A DNA stretch of 64,000 nt from Enchytraeus crypticus (Eukaryota > Annelida > Clitellata > Enchytraeida > Enchytraeidae). Positions 22,623 through 37,552 of the stretch are shown one piece after another. The notes under the pieces were generated by a model that saw only the letters and a program-made list of their open reading frames with translations, was not told the origin of the DNA and did no database searches. A program made the translations under genes and the position numbers. The number at the start of each line of letters is the position of its first letter. The stretch's first letter is position 1. The stretch is from positions 310,001 to 374,000 of the forward strand of contig CAJHZI010000463.1 in assembly GCA_905160935.1 (NCBI GenBank). Reading direction: 5' to 3'.

Positions 22623-25600
22623 CTGCGAGTTTCAATCAATCAATCAACCAATCAATCAAATGTCGAATTAATCGAACTCTCCATCGAAACGCCAATGTCC
22701 CAGACATTTTCTCAGGGAGATGAACCGGAGGTTAATTGTTATTGACTGATTGATTGATTCCTTAATACGACAGGAATGCTCTTACTTGGCATTAATCCAA
22801 ATACAGTTTATTTAAATATAAGGGTAGGTAATACATGTAGACAGAGATGAGAGACTATGACTACCTGTTCCACAGTTAGGTCCAGCGTAGCCTGGAGGAC
22901 AAACACATAGACCACCCCGACACGATCCTCCGTTCAAACACGTCACGTTCTGACAGGGGTTGGTTGCTGTGCATCAGTCATTAACAAATTGATTAGTAGT
23001 TGTGTTAATTTATTAGTTAATTGCTGAATGAAACAATTGAGATATCTGTCAATCTTCGAATTACATAAGAAGTACATCAGTCAGCCAGCCAAACAATGGA
23101 ATTATGAATTCAGTAAAGTCTCAAAATATTATTAACTAAGCAATATCAGTATTTATAATAATATAATTCGGATTTAGTTTTATTTATTGAGACCGGAGAC
23201 TATGACTACCTGTTCCACAGTTAGGTCCAGTGTAACCTGGCAGACAAACACACTGACCAGCGCGACACGATCCTCCGTTCAAACACGTCACGTTCTGACA
23301 GGGGTTGGTTGCTGTGCATCAGTCATTAACAAATTGATTAGTAGTTATGTTAATTTATTAGTTAATTGCTGAATGAAACAATTGAGATATCTGTCAATCT
23401 TCGAATTACATAAGAAGTACATCAGTCAGCCAGCCAAACAATGGAATTATGAATTTAGTAAAGTCTCAAAATATTATTAACTAAGCAATATCAGTATTTA
23501 TAATAATATAATTCGGATTAAGTTTTATTTATTGAGACCGGAGACTATGACTACCTGTTCCACAGTTAGGTCCAGCGTAGCCTGGAGGACAAACACATAG
23601 ACCAGCGCGACACGATCCTCCGTTCAAACACGTCACGTTCTGACAGGGGTTGGTTGCTGTGCATCAGTCATTAACAAATTGATTAGTAGTTATGTTAATT
23701 TATTAGTTAATTGCTGAATGAAACAATTGAGATATCTGTCAATCTTCGAATTACATAAGAAGTACATCAGTCAGCCAGCCAAACAATGGAGTTATGAATT
23801 TAGTAAAGTCTCAAAATATTATTAACTAAGCAATATCAGTATTTATAATAATATAATTCGGATTAAGTTTTATTTATTGAGACCGGAGACTATGACTACC
23901 TGTTCCACAGTTAGGTCCAGCGTAGCCTGGAGGACAAACACATAGACCAGCGCGACACGATCCTCCGTTCAAACACGTCACGTTCTGACAGGGGTTGGTT
24001 GCTGTGCATCAGTCATTAACAAATTGATTAGTAGTTGTGTTAATTTATTAGTTAATTGCTGAATGAAACAATTGAGATATCTGTCAATCTTCGAATTACA
24101 TAAGAAGTACATCAGTCAGCCAGCCAAACAATGGAATTATGAATTCAGTAAAGTCTCAAAATATTATTAACTAAGCAATATCAGTATTTATAATAATATA
24201 ATTCGGATTTAGTTTTATTTATTGAGACCGGAGACTATGACTACCTGTTCCACAGTTAGGTCCAGTGTAACCTGGCAGACAAACACACTGACCAGCGCGA
24301 CACGATCCTCCGTTCAAACACGTCACGTTCTGACAGGGGTTGGTTGCTGTGCATCAGTCATTAACAAATTAATTATTAGTTCTATTAATTAATTAGTTAC
24401 TGAGTCATTGATTGACCAGTAAATCATCTAACTGAAGATTTCCAAACTGAATATTTCTAACAGTAATTAGTCTATTAATTAATACGATTGTGAATTTATT
24501 ATCTATTCAATTACTATTATATTATAAACTAATATATGAGTTACTATATACGTCATATACTTTAATAAATTTGTGAAACATTATAATTAGCTGACTGACA
24601 GACACACTGGTCAATTGATTCACTGATTGACTCACTGACAGACTAATTGAATCGCTCATTAACTCACTGATTAACTGACTGATTGAATAAATGAATGCTT
24701 GAATGAATGACTGACTGATTGACTGACTGACTGACTGACTGACTGAATGACTGACTGACTGACTAACTAACTCAGAGAGATGACCAACAGACTGACTGAT
24801 TGACTCTCTAAGTAGCTAACTGGTTTATTTTTTAATTTCTTAATTTATTGATGGAAAGAATGATTGATCTCCGGAATATTTGGTGCATTAATTGACTTCT
24901 GGATTAATTAATTAATTTAGTCAACCAAAGGCAACAATTACTAATAACCATTGAAGGGAATGGAGAAAATAACGAAACCAAGAAAGGAAACTGTGTAGCA
25001 CATGCGGCATGCCATGTGAGTAACATGCTGATTATAATTACCCATTGATAAGTGCACAAATTAAGAACTTGACAACTGAAATGGGTTTATAAAGGTGTAG
25101 AGGCAAGTAAACTAAAAGAACAAGTCTAATTTATAAAAATACTTATAAATAAATATTAATATAAATAATACTAATAAATATTCTAATTTATAAAAATCTA
25201 TAGTGTGAGTAACTATACGAACAAAAATAATAAAACATTGACAATGATATACTTACGAGTTTCGCAAGAAGCACCAGTATAACCTGACGGACAGGAACAC
25301 ACACCGTTAATGCAGGTGCCGCCATTTCTACAAGCTGCCACACAACCTGTGCCTCCTGTCACTGTCAATAAACACGTTAAAAATTTATATGATTATATAA
25401 ATGAAATAGTGCAGTATCGATATTAGCTGGATAGCTAGTTAGGAAGTTAATATTAGTTTCCAATCCACAACCTCTAAATACTCAGATGGACAAAAATAGA
25501 TATTCAATTACGCAAAAAATATAAATTACTAAAAAGAAGTCAAAATTACTTTGCAATGGCACCTGACATATATTTAAAATTGAATATCTTAAGTAGTAAC

Positions 25601-28600
25601 GCTTTAGGATAAAATAAAATGCAATGTAGTTTAGTATAAGTGTAACATAATATGAGAACTCTAAGTCAACATTTGGAATAATATTGCTCTACAATTGAAG
25701 ATAAAACTATATCACATCTCAGTTCTTTCTTAATCGCCTCTTATGATACAAAGTAGAGATGGGAATCGAACCGAATCCGAACCGAACCGAACGCTAAAAT
25801 CTAGAATTTTGACCGAACCGAACTCGAACCCAGACCCTGACCGAACTCGAACCCGAACCCAGACTATGGCCGAACCGAACCGAACCCGAACCCAGACTCT
25901 GGCCGAACCCGAACCGAACCCGAGCCCAGACTTCGTCCAAACCGAACTGAACCAAACTCTTGTAGCTCCTTTCTTCTTCACCAGCCTCACATTAAATACA
26001 GATAGTAAGAACAATACAAATATATACTAGTTTTTGCATTTACATGTCTTACAGTATCTAACAGCATAAATTCAGATAAGGCTGGTTCCGACACAAATTT
26101 TAAAATGGTAGCGGTAAAAGGAATGTTAGCGGGAAGCGAGACGGGCCTACAGAGGATAATGGATAGTCTGAATGATATTGCATTGAAATATGGAATGAAG
26201 ATTAATATCAAAGAGACAAAAGTGATGAGAGTATTCCATAAAAATCTGAAAATGCTTGACTCAATCTAGGTGGATTTGTTCTTGTTAAATTCAAATTATG
26301 AATTGGTTCTAATTTTAGTGTGCAACCTTAATATTTTTCAGCCAGGTTTACAAATAATTATATATGACATTCTATATGTGTTAAGACTATCTGGAGTAAA
26401 TAATTTTGCACGATAGCAATTCAATAATTTACTAACTATTTTCGTAACTTCATAATTGATCTGAGAGTTTCACATTTGAAACCCTAAGGTAATTTATGAA
26501 ACTTAGTACTGGTCAGTTGATAGCAAACGGTGTATATTATGATCATTTTCTATGGAAGTACACGTGTTTACTAAAGTCATCTTTATTTAACATTTTTATG
26601 TTACTAAATTGCACTTTGTCTCTGAAATATTGGATCAAATTTTAGCCAAGACATTTCCATTTAATTATAAACGTATCTAATATATCGGCCTATAGTGACA
26701 AAAAAATTTAAAAATCGATGAAGCAATCTATTTGCTCGTTATAATCAAGGAAATTATTTCAGATACAATAATAAAGCTAAATATCTATATTATGAACATT
26801 TGTTGGTCAACTTACAATATTTTAAGAATTGTACAGGAATAAATACCACTTCTCTCCTTTTTTCATTGTCATATTTTTACCCAGGTGAAAAAATGTGGCA
26901 GCTATTATGACTTAATGAGTTTTTAAGCATATTTACCATAAACCATTTTAAACATGTTTATCATAACCATGATTATTATATGTAAAGTTAAGCAATTGCA
27001 ACATTATCCAAACCAAACCATTTCGAACTCGAATCGAACTCTTGCGAGTTGAAAACCAAGCCGAACCCGAACCGAACCCGAACCCTTGTTAGAACCGAAC
27101 CCGAACCGAACTTTCATTTTCAACGAACCGAACCGAACCCGAACTCTGGAAATTCATAAAATTCCCATCTCTAATACAAAGGTCCGAAAAACACGCATTG
27201 ATGCACAAACTAGTAATATAGTTGTTATACAAACTGAGAAAGAACTCAAAGCAACCTGATAATTACAATTTTTAAATAACATTTTTTAATTGGATATGAC
27301 TCTCTCTCTCTCTTAGTGCACTGCCTACTGGCATGTTCATGGTATATAACGCCTCCACTCTTCTGTCTTCCGCTTTCCTCTTCATTTCCACATATGAGTG
27401 GGTCTTTAAATCATCCAGCATAACTAATCTCGGCCTGCCTCTGACTCTTTTTCCTTCCATTCTACCTTCTATGACCTCTTTGGGTATGACAAGTTTGGAT
27501 ATGACATCTGGCGATATTTTAATAATTTAATTGGAGTAATACAACAACAACAGATACATGGATATCGACCTCTACTGAGTCTTGCTATCTCGCTATTGTA
27601 GAGCAGTTCTTAGACTGCCAGAGTTACCTGTTTGGCAGTTAGGACCAGTGAACCCTGGAGGACACACACAGGCTCCATCTGTGCAGGTTCCTCCGTTCAA
27701 ACAAATCATTTCCTGACACCCAGGCACCGTGGCTGCAGTGAAATTAACATATCTCAATCAATCAATCATTCAATCAGTAAGTCACTAAGCTAGACAGTCA
27801 ATGAATTAGAGAGATTAGAAATCTGTAAATCAGTCAATAAAATAGAAAAAAGGACAGTCAAACATTCAATCAATCAGTCAATCACTTAATCAGTAAATCA
27901 CTAAGCTAAACTGTCAATCAATTAGAGAGATAAGAAATATGTCAATCAGTCCATCATATAGAGAGAAGTACAGTCAATCACTCAATCAATCAATCAGTAT
28001 TTCAGACAGATACATATTCAATCATACCGCCAAAATTTACATTCAATCATAGTTGGGTAAAAAAGATTAATTTCTCACGGATACATGTTTGATCAAGGAT
28101 ACAATCAGTTCTGCTGATTGTATCCTTGATTGTATCCTGATTTAATGATCAATGTATTGATTGATATATTAATTAACTCATTCTTTCTTCCGTTCATTTC
28201 TTGATTGATTGAGCGATTGGGTCATCAATCAGTCTACTCACGTGTTCCACAGTTATCACCGGTGAATGCAGGAGGACAGACACAGGTTCCATTCTGACAC
28301 GTGCCACCGTTCAAGCAAGAGCAAGATGTGTCAGGAACTGGAACAATGTCAAGGGCAACTATTAGAGAGTTATCACGTCAGTTGTGTATAATTTCACTCT
28401 TGGCTTCTTCAAGTCAAACTTAAAATTATCTGTATATTATTCGCCAATGTTACCATATATTTGACGCTCGTTAATAGTGACTATGGTTTAATACCTTTCT
28501 ATTATATTTCATTTACCGATTTATTATATTTGATTTATTATTAAACCATGTCACTAAACTGTCGATCCCGCAATGCAACGCATTGCGGGATCGACAGTTT

Positions 28601-28998
28601 AGCTGTGCAACGCAACACAGTAGTAGATTTATTTTGTGAAAGAAGTATTTATAGGTAAATAGAAAATAAAACTATTCACATTTTAGTTAAATGCCGAATT
28701 AAAGTAATTTAAATTGAGTTAAATAATTTTGACATAACAATATGAAAAAAGTTACTGAAATTCGTTTTAGATGCGCTAAATTAGTTTAATAAAGAGGATA
28801 AATTTCTTGATGTAAGAAAATTAAAAATATCTAAACCAAGTCTGAAGACAATTTTGAATCCCCGCCTCTCAGTGGTTGGTAAGCCTGTTTGATTGGAGCG
28901 AAACACGACGAGCACTTCTGAGGCTTCAGAGGTTAACACTGCGGTGGGCAGAGTGTTGCAGCAAAACCTAGACAATATCAAACACCTTCCTTAGAGAA

Positions 28999-29065
<67 letters not shown>

Positions 29066-31025
29066 GAGAGGGTGGCAGTTAGAGAGGTGGAGAGAGAGAG
29101 AGCGATAAGGAGAGAGAGATAGAGAAACAGGGGGAGAGAGAGGGAGAGAGGGAGATAGAAAGAGAAAGGGAGAGAAAGAGAGAAAGAAATAGGGAGAGAG
29201 AAAGAGAGAGAAAACTAAAGAGATAAAGGAAAAAATATACAAAGAAATGCATAAAGTAATCAGGGATTAAGCTAATACTTAATGAATTAGAAGTGAAACT
29301 AATAATCTGACTGACAAAGTTAGCGTGTTTTATGTCTAGCCATAAAAGGTAATAAATAACTTATTGCTAACATGGCGTTGCAACAGATTCAATTTAAAAT
29401 TTCAGTTGTATATTTGAAACGTGTATTATTTACAGTTGACTATATTTGAACTAATCTATATCAGACTGTTTCTGGAATACTGAATAGGCATCTTTTATAA
29501 TCTCGTTTTTATCTTCTTAATTTTTTCTTTTTTTCATTTCTCAAATACTAAGAAGAGAAATTCTCGTGAAATCTCTATGACCATTACTACTTGTTAATAC
29601 AATAATTAATACACTCATTTGACAGGAATGTAAATAAAAATTCACTAACCTTGGCCCAGTATAATTAAGTTGACCTCGGTACCGAACCTCCACCCAGTGG
29701 TAGCAGGCAAAGTTCTCGCAGTGTAGACCAAACTCATCCTCAAATCTTATCTCTATCTTACGTCCAGGAGTCGCCTACAGATCAAATACAATGAAATGCT
29801 CTACAGTATAATACATTTAATTAAATACATTACAGTATAATACATACATATGGGATACATTGCCGTCGCTTTCGTCATTTCATCAACCCGGAGAACTTGA
29901 GACATCGGAAGTATACTATATAATTACCCCTACAAAGTATCAAATATTGATCTTTATTACTTGACTCTTAGAGGGTACATTCACATTCTGATCAAGAACA
30001 AAGCTAAATTTTTTTATCATTAAGAGATGATTATAGACTTTTTGAAAAACTGACTAGTTAAATAAGCAAAGTGAACAAATAACTGATCTTCAATAATAGT
30101 AATAATAATAATAATAAATGTTTAATAAAATCCGTTTCCTCATATGATGATGATGTCAGGGACGTCTTCCATCACCTTTGAATAAAAATCATTTTCAGCC
30201 AAACGATCTGAAAACTATACGCTTAAGAGAAAGAAGAGATATCCTAACCAGTGCCGGTCCGGCTATATAAAAATAATCTAGTAGAATGATATCATCATCA
30301 TCATCATCTTCCCTTGAATCCAAGTTTAACTAGGGTCGGGATACAAATAGACTCTCTCAAATCCTCTCTGTCCTACATCGTATCATCAGTCAATCCCCTA
30401 TTTGAGATTTTTCCATTCGTTTAAATTTCTAGTAAAATGAAAGTTTAAAAGTCTAGTAGAATGATATAAATCTACTTATATGGTGGAAAGAGATGCGATG
30501 AAATACGCTGAGTAACTGATTGATCTGTTTTGTCAAAAATAGCTAGAATACGGAATGGACAGAACAGTTTTACTGTATTTGTACTCTAAGCTGCTAATGA
30601 TGTAGAGCACTTACAAGGAGTTGCCAGGTGCAGCCGATCCCCTCGTCGTAATAACGTGGAACTCCATAACCCGGAGAGGTTATGATTTGTTCAACGTCCG
30701 TTACGGGCACGCTTCCTCCGCATATGTCCTCTAGAAGTAGTTAGTAATCAAGTTATCAATCAATTTATGAATTATTCTAATAAGCAACTACTCTTGTGAA
30801 TCTTATTTCTAGTAAAGTGCTGTGAGGTCGATAGAAATTTTTTGTTATTTAGGATTCGCAACTAGGAATAATTATTTGTAATAGCCTGGCTGGAGCCAGT
30901 GGCAATGTCGAAAAGATATTCGACCGCGGATTAGTAGGTTCGGGGTTCATATCTTGGGCTCGCCTGCACTGACATCGCTTTCGAGTGAGGAAACTTACGT
31001 TAGCCTTAGCTTTAGCTTTAAATAA

Positions 31026-31085
<60 letters not shown>

Positions 31086-34000
31086 ATTATATATATATAT
31101 ATATGTACATGTATATTATATATAAATATATCTTCTTCTTCAGTGCACTGCCAAGTGGCAGGTTCAAGGTACATATTCATACTCAAAGTCTGCCTTCTCA
31201 CTCCATAAGAGCACTCCTTAGATTAACAAGTTAATCCCTTCACAAAGTCTATGCCTTATCCATACCTTATGTAGCCTATAGCTTGTGAAAAACACAGCTT
31301 CCGAGGTGGCTTCCCGTTGCCTTCCTCAGTTAGGTGGATTAATTGCCATTTAATCCTAGGGGAAAATATTTCATGGTGAGGTGGGTCCCCTCATGCCATC
31401 CTCAGCTCCTGCCTTTAGTCGCCTGTTACGTACACGCGACAGATTGTTTACGGTTGCCCAATTCTGCAGTGGTCGAACCTCACCCGAGCACAACACGGGG
31501 AATATATAAATATATATAATATTATAAATATATGCGCTTCTCCTTTACGCAAAGCAAACTTTAAAACGATAAAGGTTAAATAGTGAAGTCGTTATATTCA
31601 AAGCAGTCCCACACACAAACCTCCCACAGTGGACTGAACAATACTGCAGGCACTACCCACGTATCCATCAGGACACTTGCACACGGCGCAGTTGTTAGGA
31701 TCCTGGTAACCGCCGTTCTGACACGGCGCCACCAGCGTTACGCCGTTACAAGTGTCTGCATTCAATCAATCAATCCATAATTAACAAAGATAATGAAAAC
31801 CATAGCTGGCATCTATCTCTATGGAATGTGGTAAGATATGTTAAATCGAGATTTTAAAGGAAGAAAAAAGTATTCCATTAATAGAATTTTAAGTAGGCTA
31901 TATACTATGTTAGAATACTGGAACTTAAGCTTCTGGAGTAAATGCCCTTTTCTATTCTCATCTCCTACTTAGTAGCCTCTTACGAAAGGTTTAGTACGCT
32001 GTTTGGCTATTGAGCAGAACCTCGGACAAATCAAAGCACATGACTATTAATTATTCAAGATTTAATATTTTATGGTCAATTAAAACAAATTTAGCTTCAC
32101 CATTAAAACAAAGGTTAGGACCCATCCGTCGAATGTCTCAACTACAATCAGACACATATATGAGCAATGCTTGTACGCTTGAATCATTTGACAAACCTGA
32201 ACAGTACGCTAAACTGAGCGCCTTTGAATCATTTGACAAACCTGAGCAGTACGCTAAATTGAGCGCCTTTGAATCCAGGAATTCCAGTTGCACGCGCTGT
32301 CCAATCGTTTGCTGATACAACGGATTCACAGTTTTCAGAGTTATCTCTCCATTCTTGCTGTAAATCTGCTCAATTTACACCATTACGTTGTTAACTTAAA
32401 TGTTTTGCAGTTTATTGAAATTCAAGCGAATGTTTAGCATTTAAAATAATTGGGAATAGGCAAGGAACACTGAAACAAATATAGCAGAGAAACAGGTACC
32501 CTGATTTGTACGGAACTAGCATATGAACTCAGTTCCTACATCACATTAATATTAGAAATTATAATTATGCAGTGATTAAAACACTCGATATAAAAGTTAG
32601 ATATGCAGAAAATCTATGATTACCCCTGTGTCTGAGCGTTGCATATTCTGCTTCAACAGACAAAATTCATATAAGTTGCTACAACTCAAATCCAGGAAGA
32701 ACTAGCCAAAGGATTGACTGTTATCATACATCAAGAATAAACCTACTCTGCCAGGAAAGTGCATGATGGAACCATATCCATACGGAAGTCCGTATGTGAC
32801 CTGGAAGTCACCAGGGACTGGATTGAAGTCAGCCAGGTGAGTGTTCTCTACGTTGGAGAGGTTCGTGGTGACGTAGAGGATCGAGTCAGGTCTCTGACTC
32901 TCGTGCCAAGTACCCAGAGTCTGAACTGTGTAGTAGAGCATCTCCCCAAACTATAATCAATCAATCAATAGTAGAGCATCTCCCCAAACTATAATCAATC
33001 AATCAATAGTAGAGCATCTCCCTAAACTACAATCAATCAATCAATAGTAGAGCATCTCCCCAAACTACAATCAATCAATCAATCAATGCTAGAGCATCTC
33101 TACAAACTAAAATCAATTATTAATCAATAGTAGAGCACCTCCTCAAACTACAATAAATGGTGAATCAATCACTTCAAATATAAATCAATGAGACAATCAA
33201 TCAAGTAATCTATTCAAAATCAATCAATCAGGTAATCAACGAGATAGTCAACTAAGTTATTAGAACAAAGAGATAATCAATAAAACTTTTTAAACTGCAG
33301 TTAAAGAGAAATCAACCAATAAATCTATTGAAAATCAATCGACAAGTTAGTCATTAAAATGTATTTACTCTCAACAAATTTAAAACAGATAATAAAAACA
33401 ATTTAATTATTCTCTTTAAACTTCAATCTAGGATAACATCAATCAATTAATCTTTTCACAAATCAACTAATGAGATAATCAATCATATAAAAGTTTTAAA
33501 CCGCAATCAATGACGCAATCAATCATTACTTAATTTCTTCTAAGTGCAATCACAAATACAACATTCATTAAAAAATCAATCAATATGACTATTACTTATA
33601 GATTCCGCTAGTTGGTAAACTATTGCGACAGTCAATCGGTCACAAGAGATAAAATCAATTATCAGTCCGTCGGTTAATAGGTTTTGAAGTAATCATTTAA
33701 TAATCAATCATTGGTATGAACAATTTAAAAAAGATTTGTCCATAGTAATTTCGAAATATCGAGAGAAAGAATTAAGAAGAATATTTTCAACCTTTCCTAG
33801 ACACAGGACGTTTCCAAATATTCCTGTGCTCTGGGAATCACTGTTCCTTCCGATAAACGAAGAGCATCTTAATTTTTAAAAAATTGTAACATATGCTATA
33901 AAATATATTTATTACAAATCAATCAATCAATTAGAATTTAACGTCAAATTTTTTATATAATTTATTTGAAAAATATAAGCCAACATATTATAATATTACA

Positions 34001-37000
34001 AGCAGTAAATATAAACAGTAAATGCAAACTACCGATATGGTGTATTGTAAAATATATTTTTTCAAGGACTACTTAAACAAATAGCCTATAATATGTTATA
34101 AAGCACATTTATTAACAATAGCAGGCCTAATTATAAAATATATCATAAGGTATATTTATTAAAAAATATAAATTTATGAAATACCAAAATAATAAGATAT
34201 AGGCACAATTAATTAATAAGCAAAATTAGGTTAAATTTTATTATACTAGTAAATAATCAGTTATTTTTCGTCCTCGATGGCACCCAGTAGGCCTACTACT
34301 TCTTGGCACAGAACATGCTGCAGCAGGACGGGTTGAATATGATTGCGTCAAATATTTGTATTTTTCACAAATTAAAATAATAATATAGCCTACGGTCTAA
34401 AGTCTAAATTCCATTAATGAAACACTGATATACAGGGTGAGTAAAAAAAAAGATAACACCTGCTAAAAGTTTGAATATCTCAGGCTATTGTTAATATTTT
34501 CAAACCAAACTTTTAAAAAATACTAAAGGACCAATTTCTGATGGGGTGGCCAGTTTTCATCCAATTTAATGCATAGATTGGCCAGTTATGCAAGTTTCAG
34601 CAGAGCAACCCCCCATTTTTACCTAATTCAGAATTATTAAAAAATAATTTTGCATTAGATCTAAGGATGGGAATAAGTTTCATGCCTCAGCAGTTATTTA
34701 TGTTTACCCAGTAAGACAGTGAGCTGTTCAGATGTCTAGGCTACGGTCTAGGCCACCGCCTAGGCTTTAGGCCTACTCTCTAGCCCACAGCTTCTGCTGC
34801 AACAAACTTTGGCTGGGCCGCTGTGCGCAGCGCGCTCAATCTGCTAGTAAGCTACTGTCAACATGATGATATTTGACTATGACAAGATGCGTATCCAAAC
34901 GCTGCTGGAGCAGGGCTTTCTCGATAGAGCAATTAAATCGCAATATCCAGAAAAAACTTGGAGCATTCCACAGATTCATCAGATATGCAAGCGCTTTGAT
35001 GAAACAGGGGCTGCACCTGAGCGTAAGCGTGGCAGCGGGCGGAAGAAATCTGCCAGATCCACTCCTAGCATTGCTGCAGTTGAGGAGCTGATATGTTCAC
35101 AAGATGGCAGGCCTGGTACGAACTTCAGCACTCGACAGATTGCTACTCAACTAGGAATCTGCCAGAAATCTATCTGCAACATTGCTAGCTGCGATCTTAG
35201 AGTCAAGTGCTTCAAACGTAAATATGTCTAAGTTATTAATTCTGCTACCAGAGAAAAACGACTCGATCGATGCTCTCAGCTGCTAAACCGTATGACTGTT
35301 GCCAACACGAAACGGACATTTTTCACGGACGAAAAGATTTTTTATTCCCATCCTTAAATCTAATGCTAAATTATTTTTTAATAATCCCGAATTAGGTAAA
35401 AATGGGGGGTTGCTCTGCTGAAACTTGCATAACTGGCCAATCTATGCATTAAATTGGATAAAAATTGGCCACCCCATCAGAAATTGGTCCTTTAGTATTT
35501 GGTAAAAGTTTGGTTTGAAAATATTAACAATAGCCTGAGATATTCAAACTTTTAGCAGGTGTTATCTTTTTTTTACTCACCCTGTATACAAAGTAACACT
35601 TTACATATGTACGAAGTAATACTAGTCTAGAAAACTATAAAAACCACACATAAAATCAACGGTTGGATAAGCAACTAACGGGCTCTGTTCGCTAGTAGTA
35701 GGTCTCAATCTCCGTTTCAACTTGACCAATAGGTCTATATGTGTTCCATTTCTGACATAGTCTTTAATTCAGCATTCAGCAGCAATCATATGAATGCATG
35801 AAGAACTTATCTAAACAAATACTCGGCTTACTGACCATCTAGTAATGTTTATAATTTAGTCATATACAATATCATGTAGAAGATTTCTCACCCATCAGCG
35901 AAGCTGTACTGGAGGTAAGGTGTAGTGGTATCAGAGGGTCCTGTGATCTCACTGAATCTGATGCAAGTCTGAGCTTCAATGTGGCTCAATGCTCCACGTA
36001 TAGCTGACGTATAATCAGCATTACTCGCTACAATCAATCAATACAACGATTAATCAATCAGTCAATTAATCCATTGACTTGGAAGCAAACTAATTCTCTA
36101 GTATTCATCTATACCTAACTTTGTCAGTATTGCTTGTTAGAATCTATCAATCAATCAACAAATCAATCATTCTGGTCTTAAAAGCGGTTTAAAGCTGCAC
36201 ATATAGAAGACAGATACATTGTACAGTCCATCAAATGATCAATGAATTCATCTGATCCTGATGAAGTATAATCCTCTAAGTACTAATGATTTATAAACTT
36301 ATGCGAATATATACGATATCTTTTCAATAACATTTTCATTTTGGTTGAACCGTAAATTTTTCATTTATAGCCGATCATTCCATCGTCCTTGATTAGAATG
36401 CAAATAGATAATTGCATGATCAGTTCTGTTCATCTTTTAACTATTTATTTGAAATAGAAATGATATTTTGTGTAACATTACAGTAATTACCTAAATAGAT
36501 TGAGATTGAAGAACACTGTAATTTTTGTTATAGTCTACAAACCTATGCTGGAGTCAATCACGTACTGAATAGGCAGAGTCCATTTCTTTTCCGGGAATAC
36601 GGCAAAGTTATAAATCGCTCTCTTGCGCCTTCCATTGGAACCACTTTTAGAAGCCTTGGCTTGACTGCAGTAGGATTGAATAGCGCTCACCGCTCTCTCG
36701 CTCAGTATCTGGTTACCTCCATAGCACGGAGTTAGAGAATCACAGTCCTGTATGTTGAATTAATTAATTTAGTGCGGTTTGTTAGCGTAATATTGTGCAT
36801 ATTAGGGGTACAAGCAAACAAAATACATTTATGGAATCAGGATTCAAACCCGGACAAAACCTGATATAGCCACATCTTAAATTTTGCAAAAAAATATTTT
36901 TTACATTGTCATACTACAGAAAAATGCTCTATTTATATAAAATAATCATTAATTAAGAGTGCTTGCCTACAACTGCAGTATACTATTGTAATGTGAATTG

Positions 37001-37504
37001 ATTCTTAGAAATGCATTTTATCAGATGGATGTAGAGAGAGAATATGGCAGACCAGTATATCATTTGAATACATTAAAAGAGAGCATTTGATAGGGTGATC
37101 ATCTTGCTGAATATGATTGCGCAATAAACTGACACATTGTAAATGTCTATAGTTTCGTTTTTTGTTTAAATGTTCAGATACAATTGTGACTTAGCTAACT
37201 GCTTTCCAATCAGATTAATTTGTAATTTATTTTCCTTTCTTTTAGTTTGTTCATTAATTCTGAAATAAATTTTTATTTCAGTTGATTTTGCATTATATAT
37301 GTCATTAATGAGTTATAGACGGTGGTCAGCTAGATAAGATGTGTGTCAGCTAGATAAGATGTGTATCATCTTCCCTGACGGCCATTGTTCCGGTGTTTAT
37401 AAACTGTTTGACACACTGTGTTTCGGGGAATTTTTTAATTTTATTTCATTTAAATGTTTATTTCTAGTTGTATTTGTCAGTGATTTGGTGTTGATGGTGA
37501 AATA

Positions 37505-37552
<48 letters not shown>

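Noticed and set aside
22861..24360. CRISPR-like regular repeat array
   Set aside because: Units are 345 bp with coding EGF exons and introns; this is exon duplication in an animal gene.
32010..32315. Plus-strand repeated open frame [15 protein letters not shown] (also 61062-61298)
   Set aside because: Antisense of the astacin C-terminal exon and its 45-bp donor repeats.
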